From the NCBI GenBank assembly GCA_013416795.1, contig RQSC01000005.1, positions 269,452 to 287,531 of the forward strand: a DNA stretch of 18,080 bases. The letters run 5' to 3'. Both the position numbers and the translations under genes were made by a program. The DNA is from Prasinococcaceae sp. CCMP 1430 (Eukaryota; Prasinodermophyta; Palmophyllophyceae; Prasinococcales; Prasinococcaceae). Under the pieces are notes generated by a model. It was not told where the DNA came from, made no database searches, and saw nothing but the letters and a program-made list of their open reading frames with translations. Positions 7,413-15,588 of this stretch are shown piece by piece (the first letter of the stretch is position 1; the number at the start of each line of letters is the position of its first letter).

Positions 7413-8585
7413 CTATCGCGCATCGCGTGCGTCGCTCGGCGCTTCGGCCACTGCCAGCAGCGTGGTGGTCTCCAGAGTCTCCTCAGTTGCGCGCGGCGAA
7501 TGCGGCGCGCCCTGGGCCTCGACGTCGCACCCGTGGGCGCCCGGCGAGTACGCGAACTCGAGACCGCTCGTCGCGTCGGGTACTCTCTGGCGCGGCTCGC
7601 CCGCGCTAGAGTACAGCACGATCCCAAGGCACACGACGAGCGCCGCGCCGGCGTATCCGATGCCGACGAGCTGGCCAAAGACGGTAGCCTGCACGACGAC
7701 TGCCCACACGTCCGACGTGAGCAAGCTGAGGTTGAAGAAGGCAGAGCCGTCGCGCTCCAGCACCACAGGGCCGAGCGAGTAAAATGCGAGCATGGCAGCA
7801 ACGAAGGCGAGCATCAGCCCCACGTCGCGCGCGCTGCTCAGGGTCGCGAGCTGCGCGGCCTGCTCGCGCTCGAGCACGGCGACCTGCAGCGCGCTCCACG
7901 CCGCGCCGAACACGCCAAGGAACGCCAGCGTCTCCGAGCGCCCGGCTGTGGCCTCCTCGCCGCGCACGATGAGCTCCTGGGTGACATTGGAAGCCGCCAT
8001 GAGCGCCGCGCCGCACAGTGCCAGCATGTCGCCCAGCACCTCGTTGTCGGCGTCGCTGCCGTCTTCCGCGTCGCTCGCGACCAGTCCGACGATGCCCGCG
8101 ACGCACAGCAGCACGCCGCCCACGTGGCGCGGCGTGTATCGCGCCTGCAGGAAGACGCGCGTCAGTAGAAGCGCACACGGAATGGTAAACATGTCGAGCA
8201 GCGTCACGCTCGCCAGCGAGGTGTACTGGAAAGCAGTGACCACCAGGTAGTTGGCCTCGACGTCCACGAGCGCCCACGCGGCGTACTTGGCGAGCCGCCG
8301 CGCCGGTGGGAGCGCGGCGCCGCGCCGCCACAGCACCGCGCCGTGGCCCAAGCCGAGCACGGCGTACACCAGCGTCGACTGCAGCGTTGGCGCGTCGACG
8401 TCATCCCGCGCGAGCTCCGTGCTCGACGTCGACGTCACCGTGACGAGCACCGAGAGCAGCTGCCCGTACAGCAGGCTCACGATGAGCCGCCGCCGCGACC
8501 GCTGCTCGCGCACGCCGCGAGCGGACCGCACGGCGACGGCGGCCTCGGCCGCGGGCGCGCACGCCTGCGCAGTGCCTTCGTTCAT
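7413..8585 (-). CDS. SLC35F1/F2/F6-type drug/metabolite superfamily transporter
   Basis: A 390-residue integral membrane protein of the SLC35F (DUF914) branch of the drug/metabolite transporter superfamily. Hallmarks in order: LYGQLLSVLVTVTSTSS (first helix), TLQSTLVYAVLGL, then the strongly diagnostic ALVDVEANYLVVTAFQYTSLASVTLLDMFTIP, ARYTPRHVGGVLLCVAGI, GDMLALCGAALMAASNVTQELIV, FLGVFGAAWSALQVAVLERE, and a last pair around NLSLLTSDVWAVVV and GAALVVCLGIVLYSS. About ten transmembrane helices are expected, with an acidic C-terminal cytosolic tail. Substrates of this subfamily are poorly known; human members have been linked to nucleoside-like or thiamine-related cargo, so none is assigned. A single exon runs from an ATG at 8585 to TAG at 7413. 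An AT-rich element with two AAACCCT motifs lies 120-150 nt upstream of the ATG. Confidence 0.88.
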   Translation of the reverse strand: MNEGTAQACAPAAEAAVAVRSARGVREQRSRRRLIVSLLYGQLLSVLVTVTSTSSTELARDDVDAPTLQSTLVYAVLGLGHGAVLWRRGAALPPARRLAKYAAWALVDVEANYLVVTAFQYTSLASVTLLDMFTIPCALLLTRVFLQARYTPRHVGGVLLCVAGIVGLVASDAEDGSDADNEVLGDMLALCGAALMAASNVTQELIVRGEEATAGRSETLAFLGVFGAAWSALQVAVLEREQAAQLATLSSARDVGLMLAFVAAMLAFYSLGPVVLERDGSAFFNLSLLTSDVWAVVVQATVFGQLVGIGYAGAALVVCLGIVLYSSAGEPRQRVPDATSGLEFAYSPGAHGCDVEAQGAPHSPRATEETLETTTLLAVAEAPSDARDAR

Positions 8586-8705
8586 GAGGACACGCCCCGA
8601 GCCACCACCTCGGCCGCGGCCCGTCCCCCCCCTGCGCGGCCCTGTCGCCGCGGCCCCCGGCAGCGGCGGGCCCCGCGCGGCCTGCGAGCCGCCGCGGCAG
8701 AGGCA

Positions 8706-8733
8706 AAGTTTAGGGTTTAATTTGAGGGTTTAT
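8706..8733 (-). promoter_or_regulatory. AT-rich AAACCCT-containing element upstream of the SLC35F-like gene
   Basis: On the minus strand this reads ATAAACCCTCAAATTAAACC followed by CTAAAC, with two AAACCCT units 120-150 nt before the ATG at 8585. It resembles plant telo-box promoter elements (AAACCCTAA). It also overlaps the last codons and stop of the neighbouring SH3-like protein gene, so part of it is coding. Similar islands precede the epimerase and glycosyltransferase genes. Confidence 0.4.
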
Positions 8734-9860
8734 GTGTGATGGGCGTTGCGCGCGCTGCGCCACGTTGCTGTCGGCACGCCGGCGCGACTGGAGGCTCGGG
8801 CGTGCTGCCGGCGTCCGTTGTGGGCTCCCTGTGCTGCTCCAGCAGCGGGCCGAGCTCGGGGTGCTCCAGTAGCATCCACGCGCCTTTGTCGGGCCGGTCA
8901 GGGTCGTCGTGGCCGCGCTCGCCAGTCTGTACGCGGATCCATTCGCCGCGCCGTTGGAGGGCCTGCGACGAGGGCGCGGCCGCCAGGGTGAGCACGGGGG
9001 CGTGCGCGAGCGCGCGGGGAGCGTGCGGGTCGGATGGAAGCGTGTGTGCAGGGCCCGCGCGCGCGCGCGCGCTCGCGCAACTGCGCCTTGCGCCCTCGCG
9101 TGCGCACCTGCACGATCGTACCGACCCGCCTGCCTCCCGCAGCACGAGCGTCTGCCCTGGGCCCGAAGCGCATCACAACCACCGGCGCGAACATCACTTT
9201 GTATTGCACGCTCCAGCGCAACAGCTCGCAGTCCTCGCAGCCCAGATTTGAGGTCGCCTCGGGTAGCATCTCAGGCTCGCCGTCGATGCAACTCACGAGC
9301 GTGCCAAAACTCTCGTGCCTGCTCAGGATCCAGCGCTCGTTGTCGTCGCCTTTCAGTCGCAGCCATTCGCCCCACGCGCCCGTGACCTCGAAGCGCTGCT
9401 GCTGGCGCATGGTGTGCAGTAGCCGCCCGCGAATGGCGGGCACGGCGCGCACACCCACCTTCTCGTACACTACCTCAAAGATGCAAACGGTGCCTGGAAC
9501 GCCGCGGCGTCTCGGCCTCACGAGCGACGTCGTCGTCGCCGAGGCTGCGCCTGCCGAGGTACCGCCCGACGACGCGCCCGCTGTGCCTGATGCGCGGCGC
9601 GGCGCGTGCGGCGACAGACCGCTCTCGTGAGCGACCGCAGTGCTCTTGGGTGCGGGCGCAGGGAGCGGCATGAGCCCCTGCTTTGGCACGGTGTGCCAGT
9701 GGTCGTTGCCGTGGATGGCCTGGAAGAGGCGCCCGGTCTCGGGCCGCTCGACGGCCCGCACGCGAAGCATGCGACCACCGCAGCGCAAAGCGCTCGTCGC
9801 CTCGGCGCGTTCGTTCACGAGGGACTTGAGCGCATCGAGGCCAGTCACAGCCTCTCCCAT
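8717..9860 (-). CDS. Protein with two SH3-like modules, two exons, function unknown
   Basis: Exon 1 is 9108-9860 and exon 2 is 8717-8962, joined across a 145-nt intron (donor GTGCGC after CAG; acceptor CGTCGCAG), phase 0, giving 332 aa. Two related modules are visible. One is at about 124-190: VCIFEVVYEKVGVRAVPAIRG, then FEVTGAWGEWLRLKG and WILSRHESFGTLV. The second is at about 217-290: VQYKVMFAPVVVMRFGPRAD, then, across the splice junction, ALQRRGEWIRVQTG and GAWMLLEHPELGPLLE. The pattern of strand, VRxxP, V.G.W.R(L/V) and aWmL...  resembles bacterial-type SH3 (SH3b) domains, often ligand- or wall-binding. No signal peptide or catalytic motif was recognised. The N-terminal 60 residues (LKSLVNERAEATSALRCGGR) and the Ser/Ala/Gly linker (about 70-118) are unassigned. 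The ATG at 9860 is the first in frame near the domain region. Confidence 0.65.
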
Positions 9861-10273
9861 CGCTCGCAGAGCGGCGCTGCAAGCGCGGCGGCGCCACAGC
9901 GCCGCTCCGCGCGCCGTTTGGCCCAGGCCGGCGCGGTCCACCGCGGTCTTTCCCTCCCCTTCTTTGCCCGCCCCCTCGCGTGCCCTCCGCCCTTCGCGCG
10001 GTCCGCGCTCCCCCCCCGCCTCTGCACCCCGCGGCCCGCGCCGCCGCGCGCCGCCCCGCCCCCGCTGCCCCCTTCGTCTCCCGCCGCGGGCGTGCTGCCA
10101 GGCGACACGCGCGAGTCGTAACGGCGCGCGCGGAAGGGGGAACGGAACGCGGGTTTACATAACCCTGTCACCACATACTGTAAAACCTTAAATAGCACAA
10201 AACCGAAACCCTCGTCTCGCGCCGCGCACCAGCGGGCGGCGGGGTGGCGGGCTGCTCACCACAGCGACGGCGC
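9861..10273. promoter_or_regulatory. Divergent promoter region between SH3-like and epimerase genes
   Basis: This holds the 5' regions of two divergent genes. Most is C-rich, but 10155-10212 is an AT-rich island containing CATAACCCTGTCACCACATA, then CCTTAAATAG and GAAACCCTCG. TTAAATAG (about 10187-10194) lies about 80 nt before the epimerase ATG at 10274 and could act as a TATA-like box. AAACCCT also appears upstream of other genes here. No separate gene was recognised. Confidence 0.45.
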
Positions 10274-11245
10274 ATGCAGCAGCGCCGCCGCTGGCATGGC
10301 GGCGATCGCCGGGGTTGCCCCGGCGGCGGCACGGCTGTGGGCGCGGCCTGGGGCGCGGGCGCGGGCTCGTCCGCGGGCGCGCCCGCCGCGCGACCGCTGG
10401 TAGGGGTCCACGCGCTCGTCTTCGCCGGCGGATGGAGCGAGGCCGAGTGCCGGCGGGCAGCCGAGGGCGCGGCAGCGGCGGGCTTCGACATGCTCGAGGT
10501 CCCGCTGCTGGATCCAGCGGGCGTCGATGCCGGGATGACGCGGCGCGTGTGCGATGAGGTCGGCGTGACGCCCACCACGAGCCTCGGCCTAAAGATTGGA
10601 GCGGACATCAACTCGGAGGACGCCAACGAGGTGGCCGCGGGCGAGGCGCTCCTGAACGCGGCGCTGGATGCCACGGCCGCGATGGGCGCGCGCGTCATGT
10701 GCGGCGTCATCTACTCGGCCCTGCACAAGTACGGTGGCGTGCAGACGCCAGCGGCGCGCGCCAACATGGTGGGCGCGCTGCAACGGCTGGCGGAGCGCGC
10801 GGAGGGCCTGGGCATCACGCTGGGCCTCGAGCCCGTCAACCGATACGAGACGAACGCGTGCAACACTGCGAAAGACTGCCGGGAGCTGTGCGAAGCTGTG
10901 GGGCCCAACGTCGTCGTGCACCTGGACTCGTACCACGCGCACATCGAGGAGTACTCGATGGCGCGGGCGGTTGCGGATGCGGGCGCGCGCCTCGGGTATG
11001 TGCACATTGGCGAATCCCACCGAGGCGCGCTCGGCGAGGGCCAGGCGGATCTCGCCGCCCTGCTCGCTGCGTTGCGCGATGCCGACTACGCCGGCCCGCT
11101 CGTCTTTGAGAGCTTCAGCCGGAAGGTGGTGTCGGCCGATCTCTCGGACGCGCTGGCCGTGTGGCGCGACCCGCCGGGCTGGACCGACTCGGACACGCTC
11201 GCAGCCAACGCGCGCGAATACATCCGCCGTCACGCCGACCGGTAG
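10274..11245 (+). CDS. D-tagatose/D-psicose 3-epimerase-like ketose epimerase (xylose isomerase-like TIM barrel)
   Basis: A 323-residue single-exon enzyme predicted to epimerise ketohexoses or related ketoses at C3, such as fructose/psicose, using a divalent metal. All four metal-ligand and acid/base positions of the family are visible, numbered from the ATG at 10274: Glu186 in GLEPVNRYET, Asp218 in VHLDSYHAHIEE, His244 in GYVHIGESHRGALGEG, and Glu279 in PLVFESF. His221 and the Arg of ESHR also match. The barrel begins with GVHALVFAGGW, and a substrate loop is recognisable at GLKIGADINSEDANEV. An N-terminal extension of about 40 residues, Arg-rich then Gly/Ala-rich, could be a targeting peptide. 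Relatives are commonest in bacteria, so bacterial ancestry is plausible but base composition matches the neighbours. The exact sugar specificity cannot be read; hydroxypyruvate isomerase-like or L-ribulose 3-epimerase activity are alternatives. Confidence 0.85.
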   Translation: MQQRRRWHGGDRRGCPGGGTAVGAAWGAGAGSSAGAPAARPLVGVHALVFAGGWSEAECRRAAEGAAAAGFDMLEVPLLDPAGVDAGMTRRVCDEVGVTPTTSLGLKIGADINSEDANEVAAGEALLNAALDATAAMGARVMCGVIYSALHKYGGVQTPAARANMVGALQRLAERAEGLGITLGLEPVNRYETNACNTAKDCRELCEAVGPNVVVHLDSYHAHIEEYSMARAVADAGARLGYVHIGESHRGALGEGQADLAALLAALRDADYAGPLVFESFSRKVVSADLSDALAVWRDPPGWTDSDTLAANAREYIRRHADR

Positions 11246-11344
11246 CGCAGGCGCGCGCGCCTCGTGCTGCCGCGCGCGCACACAACCTACCATAGCTAGC
11301 TGGCGCCACGCATGCGCGTGCGTGTCACACACAACAAGTCACAG

Positions 11345-12304
11345 TCACAAGCGGCCGTCCGCGAGGTCATCGACCAGCGCCTGAATGGCCACGCGCCGAT
11401 GCGAGAAAGCGGCTTGCTCGTCTAGCGCCATCTCGCCCATGCAGCGCCCGTCGCCCAAGCCACCATCGGGCAGGAAGGCAGGCGACCACGAGATGGCGCC
11501 GCCGTGCGTGCCCACGCCGCGCGGCGCGACGATGCGGCCGCGCAGCTCGCCCTGCGAGAGGGCGCCCCCGACGCCGGATCGTCAGCGCACCGCGCATCCG
11601 CGCGCGCATCCGCCAACAGCCGGCGCGCACGCACCGCGTACACCTTGGGGTCGGCTTCGCCGTTGCCGCCAGCGGCCACTCGCACGGCCGCGACATTGCA
11701 GCTGGCCGTGACGCCGTCCTCCCCGAGCTTTGCCGCGATTTCCGCGAGCGCCGCCGGTGCCGATGCGGCGCCGGGCTTTTTCGCGAGTGCCTGCGCGCAG
11801 CAGGCACGCGCCATGCGCGGTCGAGAGCGAGCGAGCGCGGCGCAATCGGGGCAGGGAGGTAGTCGTCGCAGCGCGTCAGCCGGGCGGCGCGCAGCGGGGC
11901 GCTCATGCAGGGGGCAGCCGCGTGCTCGTCACCTGCATCATTGCCTTGATGTACGGCCCGGGAAAGCCGCCGAGGCAGTCGAGGCCAAGCGCGGCGTCCT
12001 CTGCGAGCACGAGGTCGACGCCTTCGAGCGCGCCCGGCGAATCGCGCCGCAGGGCAGCGAGCGCAAGCCGCGCCTTCTCCCGCGCGACCTCGCCGGGTGC
12101 GGCTTGCGGCTCAGGGACTTCGACGGCGATGCCGCGCACGCTCCCCGCCGCACCCACGCCCTTGGCCCGCTTGGGTGCACGCTCTGCCTCTGGATGCCAT
12201 GGCGTCGCGCAGAGCAAACACGCTTGCAAGCACGCGCGCGCCTCGCCGAGTTTGCCCTTGTTCGTGGTCGTGTATAGCACGGTGATTGGTCGCGCGTCCG
12301 GCAT
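11345..12304 (-). CDS. ITPA: Inosine triphosphate pyrophosphatase (ITPA/HAM1/RdgB family), three exons, with unusual C-terminal substitutions
   Basis: Predicted house-cleaning enzyme that hydrolyses ITP, dITP and XTP to monophosphates. Exons are 11933-12304, 11635-11790 and 11345-11551 (244 aa). The 142-nt and 83-nt introns are both phase 0, with donors GTGACG and GTGCGT and acceptors GCGCAG and TCGCAG. Family motifs: ITVLYTTTNKGKLGEA near the N-terminus (residues 7-22), LVLAEDAALGLDCLGGFPGP then YIK (98-120), and GRIVAPRG after splice 2. The ending is SWSPAFLPDG and EMALDEQAAFSHR. The usual C-terminal FGWDP and EKNxxSHR motifs are altered: WDP is WSP (Ser199) and the Lys of EKN is Gln (Gln222), while SHR is retained. 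Substrate choice or activity may differ. The ATG at 12304 is the first in frame, and a TATA-like GATAAATAC lies about 120 nt upstream. Confidence 0.85.
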
Positions 12305-12423
12305 CGCTGCCACGGTCCCGCTGCCACGTGCCGCGCCCACCCCCTGCGCACGCGTACGCGGGCGGCGGCGCTGTGGCGTGCACGCGGCCGCCGCGCGGCG
12401 CAATGGCGAGGTTCGCGCCAACT

Positions 12424-12432
12424 GTATTTATC
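12424..12432 (-). promoter_or_regulatory. TATA-like element upstream of the ITPA-like gene
   Basis: The minus strand reads GATAAATAC in an otherwise GC-rich setting, within the roughly 170-nt gap between the end of the glycosyltransferase gene (12475) and the ITPA-like ATG (12304). Its position supports the downstream ATG as the start. Initiation has not been shown. Confidence 0.35.
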
Positions 12433-12474
12433 GACAGGATGTTGTTACTCGCGACCGGCAGCGGTGCCAACCTA

Positions 12475-15166
12475 CTACTGCCCACGAGCCGTGGCGCCGG
12501 CGGTCCTATTGCGCTGATACTCCGCCCAGAGCGCCTCCCAGTCGATGCTCTTTGAGAAGAAGTCCTGCTTGGCCACCCTGGCGTCGATGTACTCAAGGGG
12601 CACCTCGCGGCGCCCATCCAGCATCGTCTGCACGATTGACATGCGCGGACAGCGCCAGCGATGGGCGAGCGGCGGGCGCGTCCACGAGCCACGACACATG
12701 AGCTGGTACGCGAGCTTTCCGAAGTTGCCGTAGTCGCCGCCGCTCCACACGCTGCAGCCCGCGCCCGCGGCCACTGCGAATCCCGTCAGGATGTCCACCG
12801 CCTCCTCCGTCTCGTTGCCGCCTGGGAATGGGTTCTCGAATCCGCTCTCGTACGACGAGAAGCGAGGCTTCGGCAGCCACACGAAGGCGAGCCGCGCGTC
12901 GGACTCCTGTGTCTTCATGATATCGACGGCCTCGTCGAGCACGTCCTGGCTATCCGTCAGCAGAAAGACCGTTCGCACCCCTGCCTCATCGAGGAGGTCG
13001 CGCGCCTCCGCCACCTGCTCGCGCAGGGGGACGTAGCGCCGAATGTAGTTCTCCTGCAGCACGATGTCGCCGCGGCGTGCGTGAAAGACCGCGCACGCGC
13101 CGCCGTCGGCGCGCCCGAGCCCCGAGGTGCGCAGGAACGCGCCACTGCGCGCGCGCACCTCCTGTCGCAGCCGCCAGCGCGGTCGCGTGGCGTAGAAGTA
13201 CGCGCTGGCACGCAGGCGCCCCGCGCAGCCGGGCGTATCGCACGACGTCCTATCTGCGAGGTTGGCGGTTGCCTCGGCGGCCGCGGCAGCGTGGAGGCGG
13301 TCGCCGCGCAGCGCGCGCTCGGCGGCCTGGCGCGCGCTCGCCGCGAGCGCGGCGAAGAACCCCGCGGGGAGCGTGCTCGTGTCTGCGCTCTCACGATTCC
13401 AATTCGCGGCGTTGAGCCTGCCGATGATGCGGCTCAGCTCCGACGACGAGCGTCCGGGGGTCAGGTGAGCCGTGCCCGCCTGATCCTGCCCTGCACGCGC
13501 GTCGCCCTCGTCACTTCCCGGGCGCTTCGTCTGAAGGAGGCGCTCGCTCCCGCCGTCAAACAAGCCCTTGCGCGCGACGGCCAAGTCGCCGAGGCGATGC
13601 TTGATCTCGCGCTCAAGCTCGAGCTCGTCCTCACCCTCGGAGGTTCTGTTGTTGAGCCGCGCGAGCACCCCATCGCGCTGTGCCACCCAGTCCACGGGGA
13701 GCGGCAGCGCGCACGGCGAGGTGTCGAGGAACAGGCAGCGCGAGTCACCCCGAGGGCACTGCGCCCCCCTGCCTCCAGCAACGAGCCCGCGCGCGTAGTG
13801 CCAGCTGCACTCGGTGGTGACGTTTGCCTCGGTCACGCCGCCGCTGGTTCCCAGCAGGTACTCGCGCAGAGACTTCCCGAAGCATGCCTGCGGTGGCGCG
13901 ACCGCGCGCCACGGGGCACCCACGTACGCGCCTTGGACCAGGCCGAATGCGAAATTGCCCCACAGGTCGGCACCCCAGCCGCTGTTGTAGAAGGGAGCGA
14001 AGGCCTCGATGCTCGACGAGTCGTCCGGGCCATCGCACGCATTGCCAGAGAAGTGCAGCGCGTCCAGCGTTCGCAGGAAGACCATCTCGGCGGGCGCCAC
14101 CGGCGCGACGCGGACGAGCCACATGCGCTCCTGTGTTCGATCCCCGAGCACGTGGGCGCCGGCGCGGTCGTGACCGGCGTCGGCGCTGCTCTGCGCCAGC
14201 GCCCCGCTGCTGGCGCCGGCGCCCTCGGATGACGCGAAGAAGGCCTCTTCGGCGGGCTCGTGCACGAGCTCGAGCAGCGAGTGCGGCGTCAACAGCTCGT
14301 CGACGGCATCGGCCGCCGCGGGGTACGGCATGCCCGGCTCGGCGTATAGCGCCAGCGTCGGTGGCTCGGGTGCGTCCAGCGCGTACGCCTTGGCGCCCTC
14401 CACGCCGTGCGACCAGGCCTGCCTGAGGTACGGCGCCGCTGCCAGTGCGTCGCGCTCCAGCGCGAACAGCACCTCGTCGGCCACTTCGCGGCTGGCGACG
14501 AGCGTCGCAATGCGTGCGCTGCGCTGCACGCCCGTGGTGGCCAATCTTCGCGCCGCCGTGCTCCACGGCGGCGCGGCGCCATCACCACCCCCATCCGCGC
14601 CCGATCCGGTGCCAACACCCAGAATCGCGGCCTCGATGGTGTGCGCCACCTTCTCGATGGGATCGGTGAGCACCGCAGACAAGTTTCTGTGCGGGGATTG
14701 CGCGCCGCCAGTGCGGTCCTCCTCGGCGACGCTCGCAGTGGCGGTGCTCGTATTTGTGCGGTCGCTGGTCCGGCGCGGCGGCATCCGATGGCGGATGCGC
14801 TCCAGCAGCTGCTGCGTGATCTCGTCCGCGGGCACGGCCTCCGCCATTTGGAGGGGGGCGCCGGACGCGAGCGAGGACGACGCCGAGCTCACGGCGACTG
14901 CCAGCGCGACGGCCGTCAGCGCGAGGCCGCGCAGCGCCACCGCTTGTCGATGCCGCGCGCGCACAGCGGCCGCGCGGCGGTCGGTCCCTCCCCTGCGTGC
15001 GGCGCCCGCGGCGCCATGTGTCGTCCCCCGCCCTCGCGGGCCCCGGAGCCGGGCGCGCCGCCGCGCCGCGCTCGCGCTGTGGCGCGCGAGCACTTCAGTC
15101 AGCCCAACGTCCCTCCGTCCCCCACACCCAGCACGGGCCGCGCGACGCACCCCCGGCGCGCTCCAT
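12475..15166 (-). CDS. GT23 (FUT8-like) glycosyltransferase, type II membrane protein
   Basis: A long frame, closed at 12475, ending in a glycosyltransferase domain of the alpha-1,6-fucosyltransferase type. At about 13080 it reads CAVFHARRGDIVLQENYIRR, matching the HxRRxDK donor-binding motif of FUT8. TVFLLTDSQDVLDEA and AAGAGCSVWSGGDYGNFGKLAYQLM follow, matching later FUT8 motifs. A hydrophobic segment (LALTAVALAVAVSS, near 14900) is a likely signal anchor, placing the enzyme in the Golgi lumen. The middle (13400-14700) is a cysteine-containing, acidic region without recognised domains. The frame upstream of the anchor has no ATG. One consistent model is a tiny first exon, 15151-15166 (MERAG), spliced by GTGCGT...AAG to 14942, phase 1. 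Otherwise the protein starts at the ATG at 14847 without the anchor. The family is fairly secure, the acceptor unknown, and the exon 1 model tentative. Confidence 0.65.
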
Positions 15167-15588
15167 ACCCAAACCAAAAATGCACGCGTTTCGCCGTCAT
15201 GCCGAACACGAAAACGCGCAGTCCATAGAAAGGGTAAAATATGTAGGGTTTATTTTATATCAGAATGCATGGCTTCTTCGGGGTGCGGGGCGGCGCGCCC
15301 GCGTGGCGCCCGCCCGTCGGGACGCGCGCCGATACCACGAATTTCCTTGAGTTTTTGTAAATCAAAAGAAAAAATCAACGACGCCGCACGCGCGCGCGTC
15401 ATGCGGTGTGCCGGGCTACCGGCCCCTCGTTGCGCGTTGATGTGCGCGCGCGAGTCGCGCGAGCGAGCCGCGCGGCGTCCCATCCCCTCACGGCCTCACG
15501 GCGCCGGCGAGCCGCGCGGCCGGCACGGGGCGCGGGCGCCTACCGTGCGAGCCTCCTCGCTCAATTCAGGCCGTTACTGCAGTAGTAT
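15167..15588. promoter_or_regulatory. Intergenic region with TATA/AAACCCT island upstream of the glycosyltransferase
   Basis: This lies between the 3' end of the sulfotransferase gene (15589) and the 5' end of the glycosyltransferase, both on the minus strand. At 15238-15262 the minus strand reads GATATAAAATAAACCCTACA, a TATA-like box fused to an AAACCCT motif about 85-95 nt before the candidate ATG at 15166. A second AT-rich patch at 15344-15377 (minus strand TGATTTTTTCTTTTGATTTA) may belong to the 3' end of the sulfotransferase transcript. No gene was recognised. Confidence 0.5.

Noticed and set aside
7149-8168. Plus-strand frames with long polyproline
   Set aside because: The prolines come only from the poly-C tract; the rest is antisense to the SLC35F-like gene.
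8706-8733. Interstitial telomere from TTTAGGG-like sequence
   Set aside because: Only two degenerate units inside a gene-dense region; a promoter element is more likely.
12661-14232. 523-codon plus-strand frame opposite the glycosyltransferase
   Set aside because: Antisense shadow; the minus strand has the HARRGD and other FUT8-like motifs.
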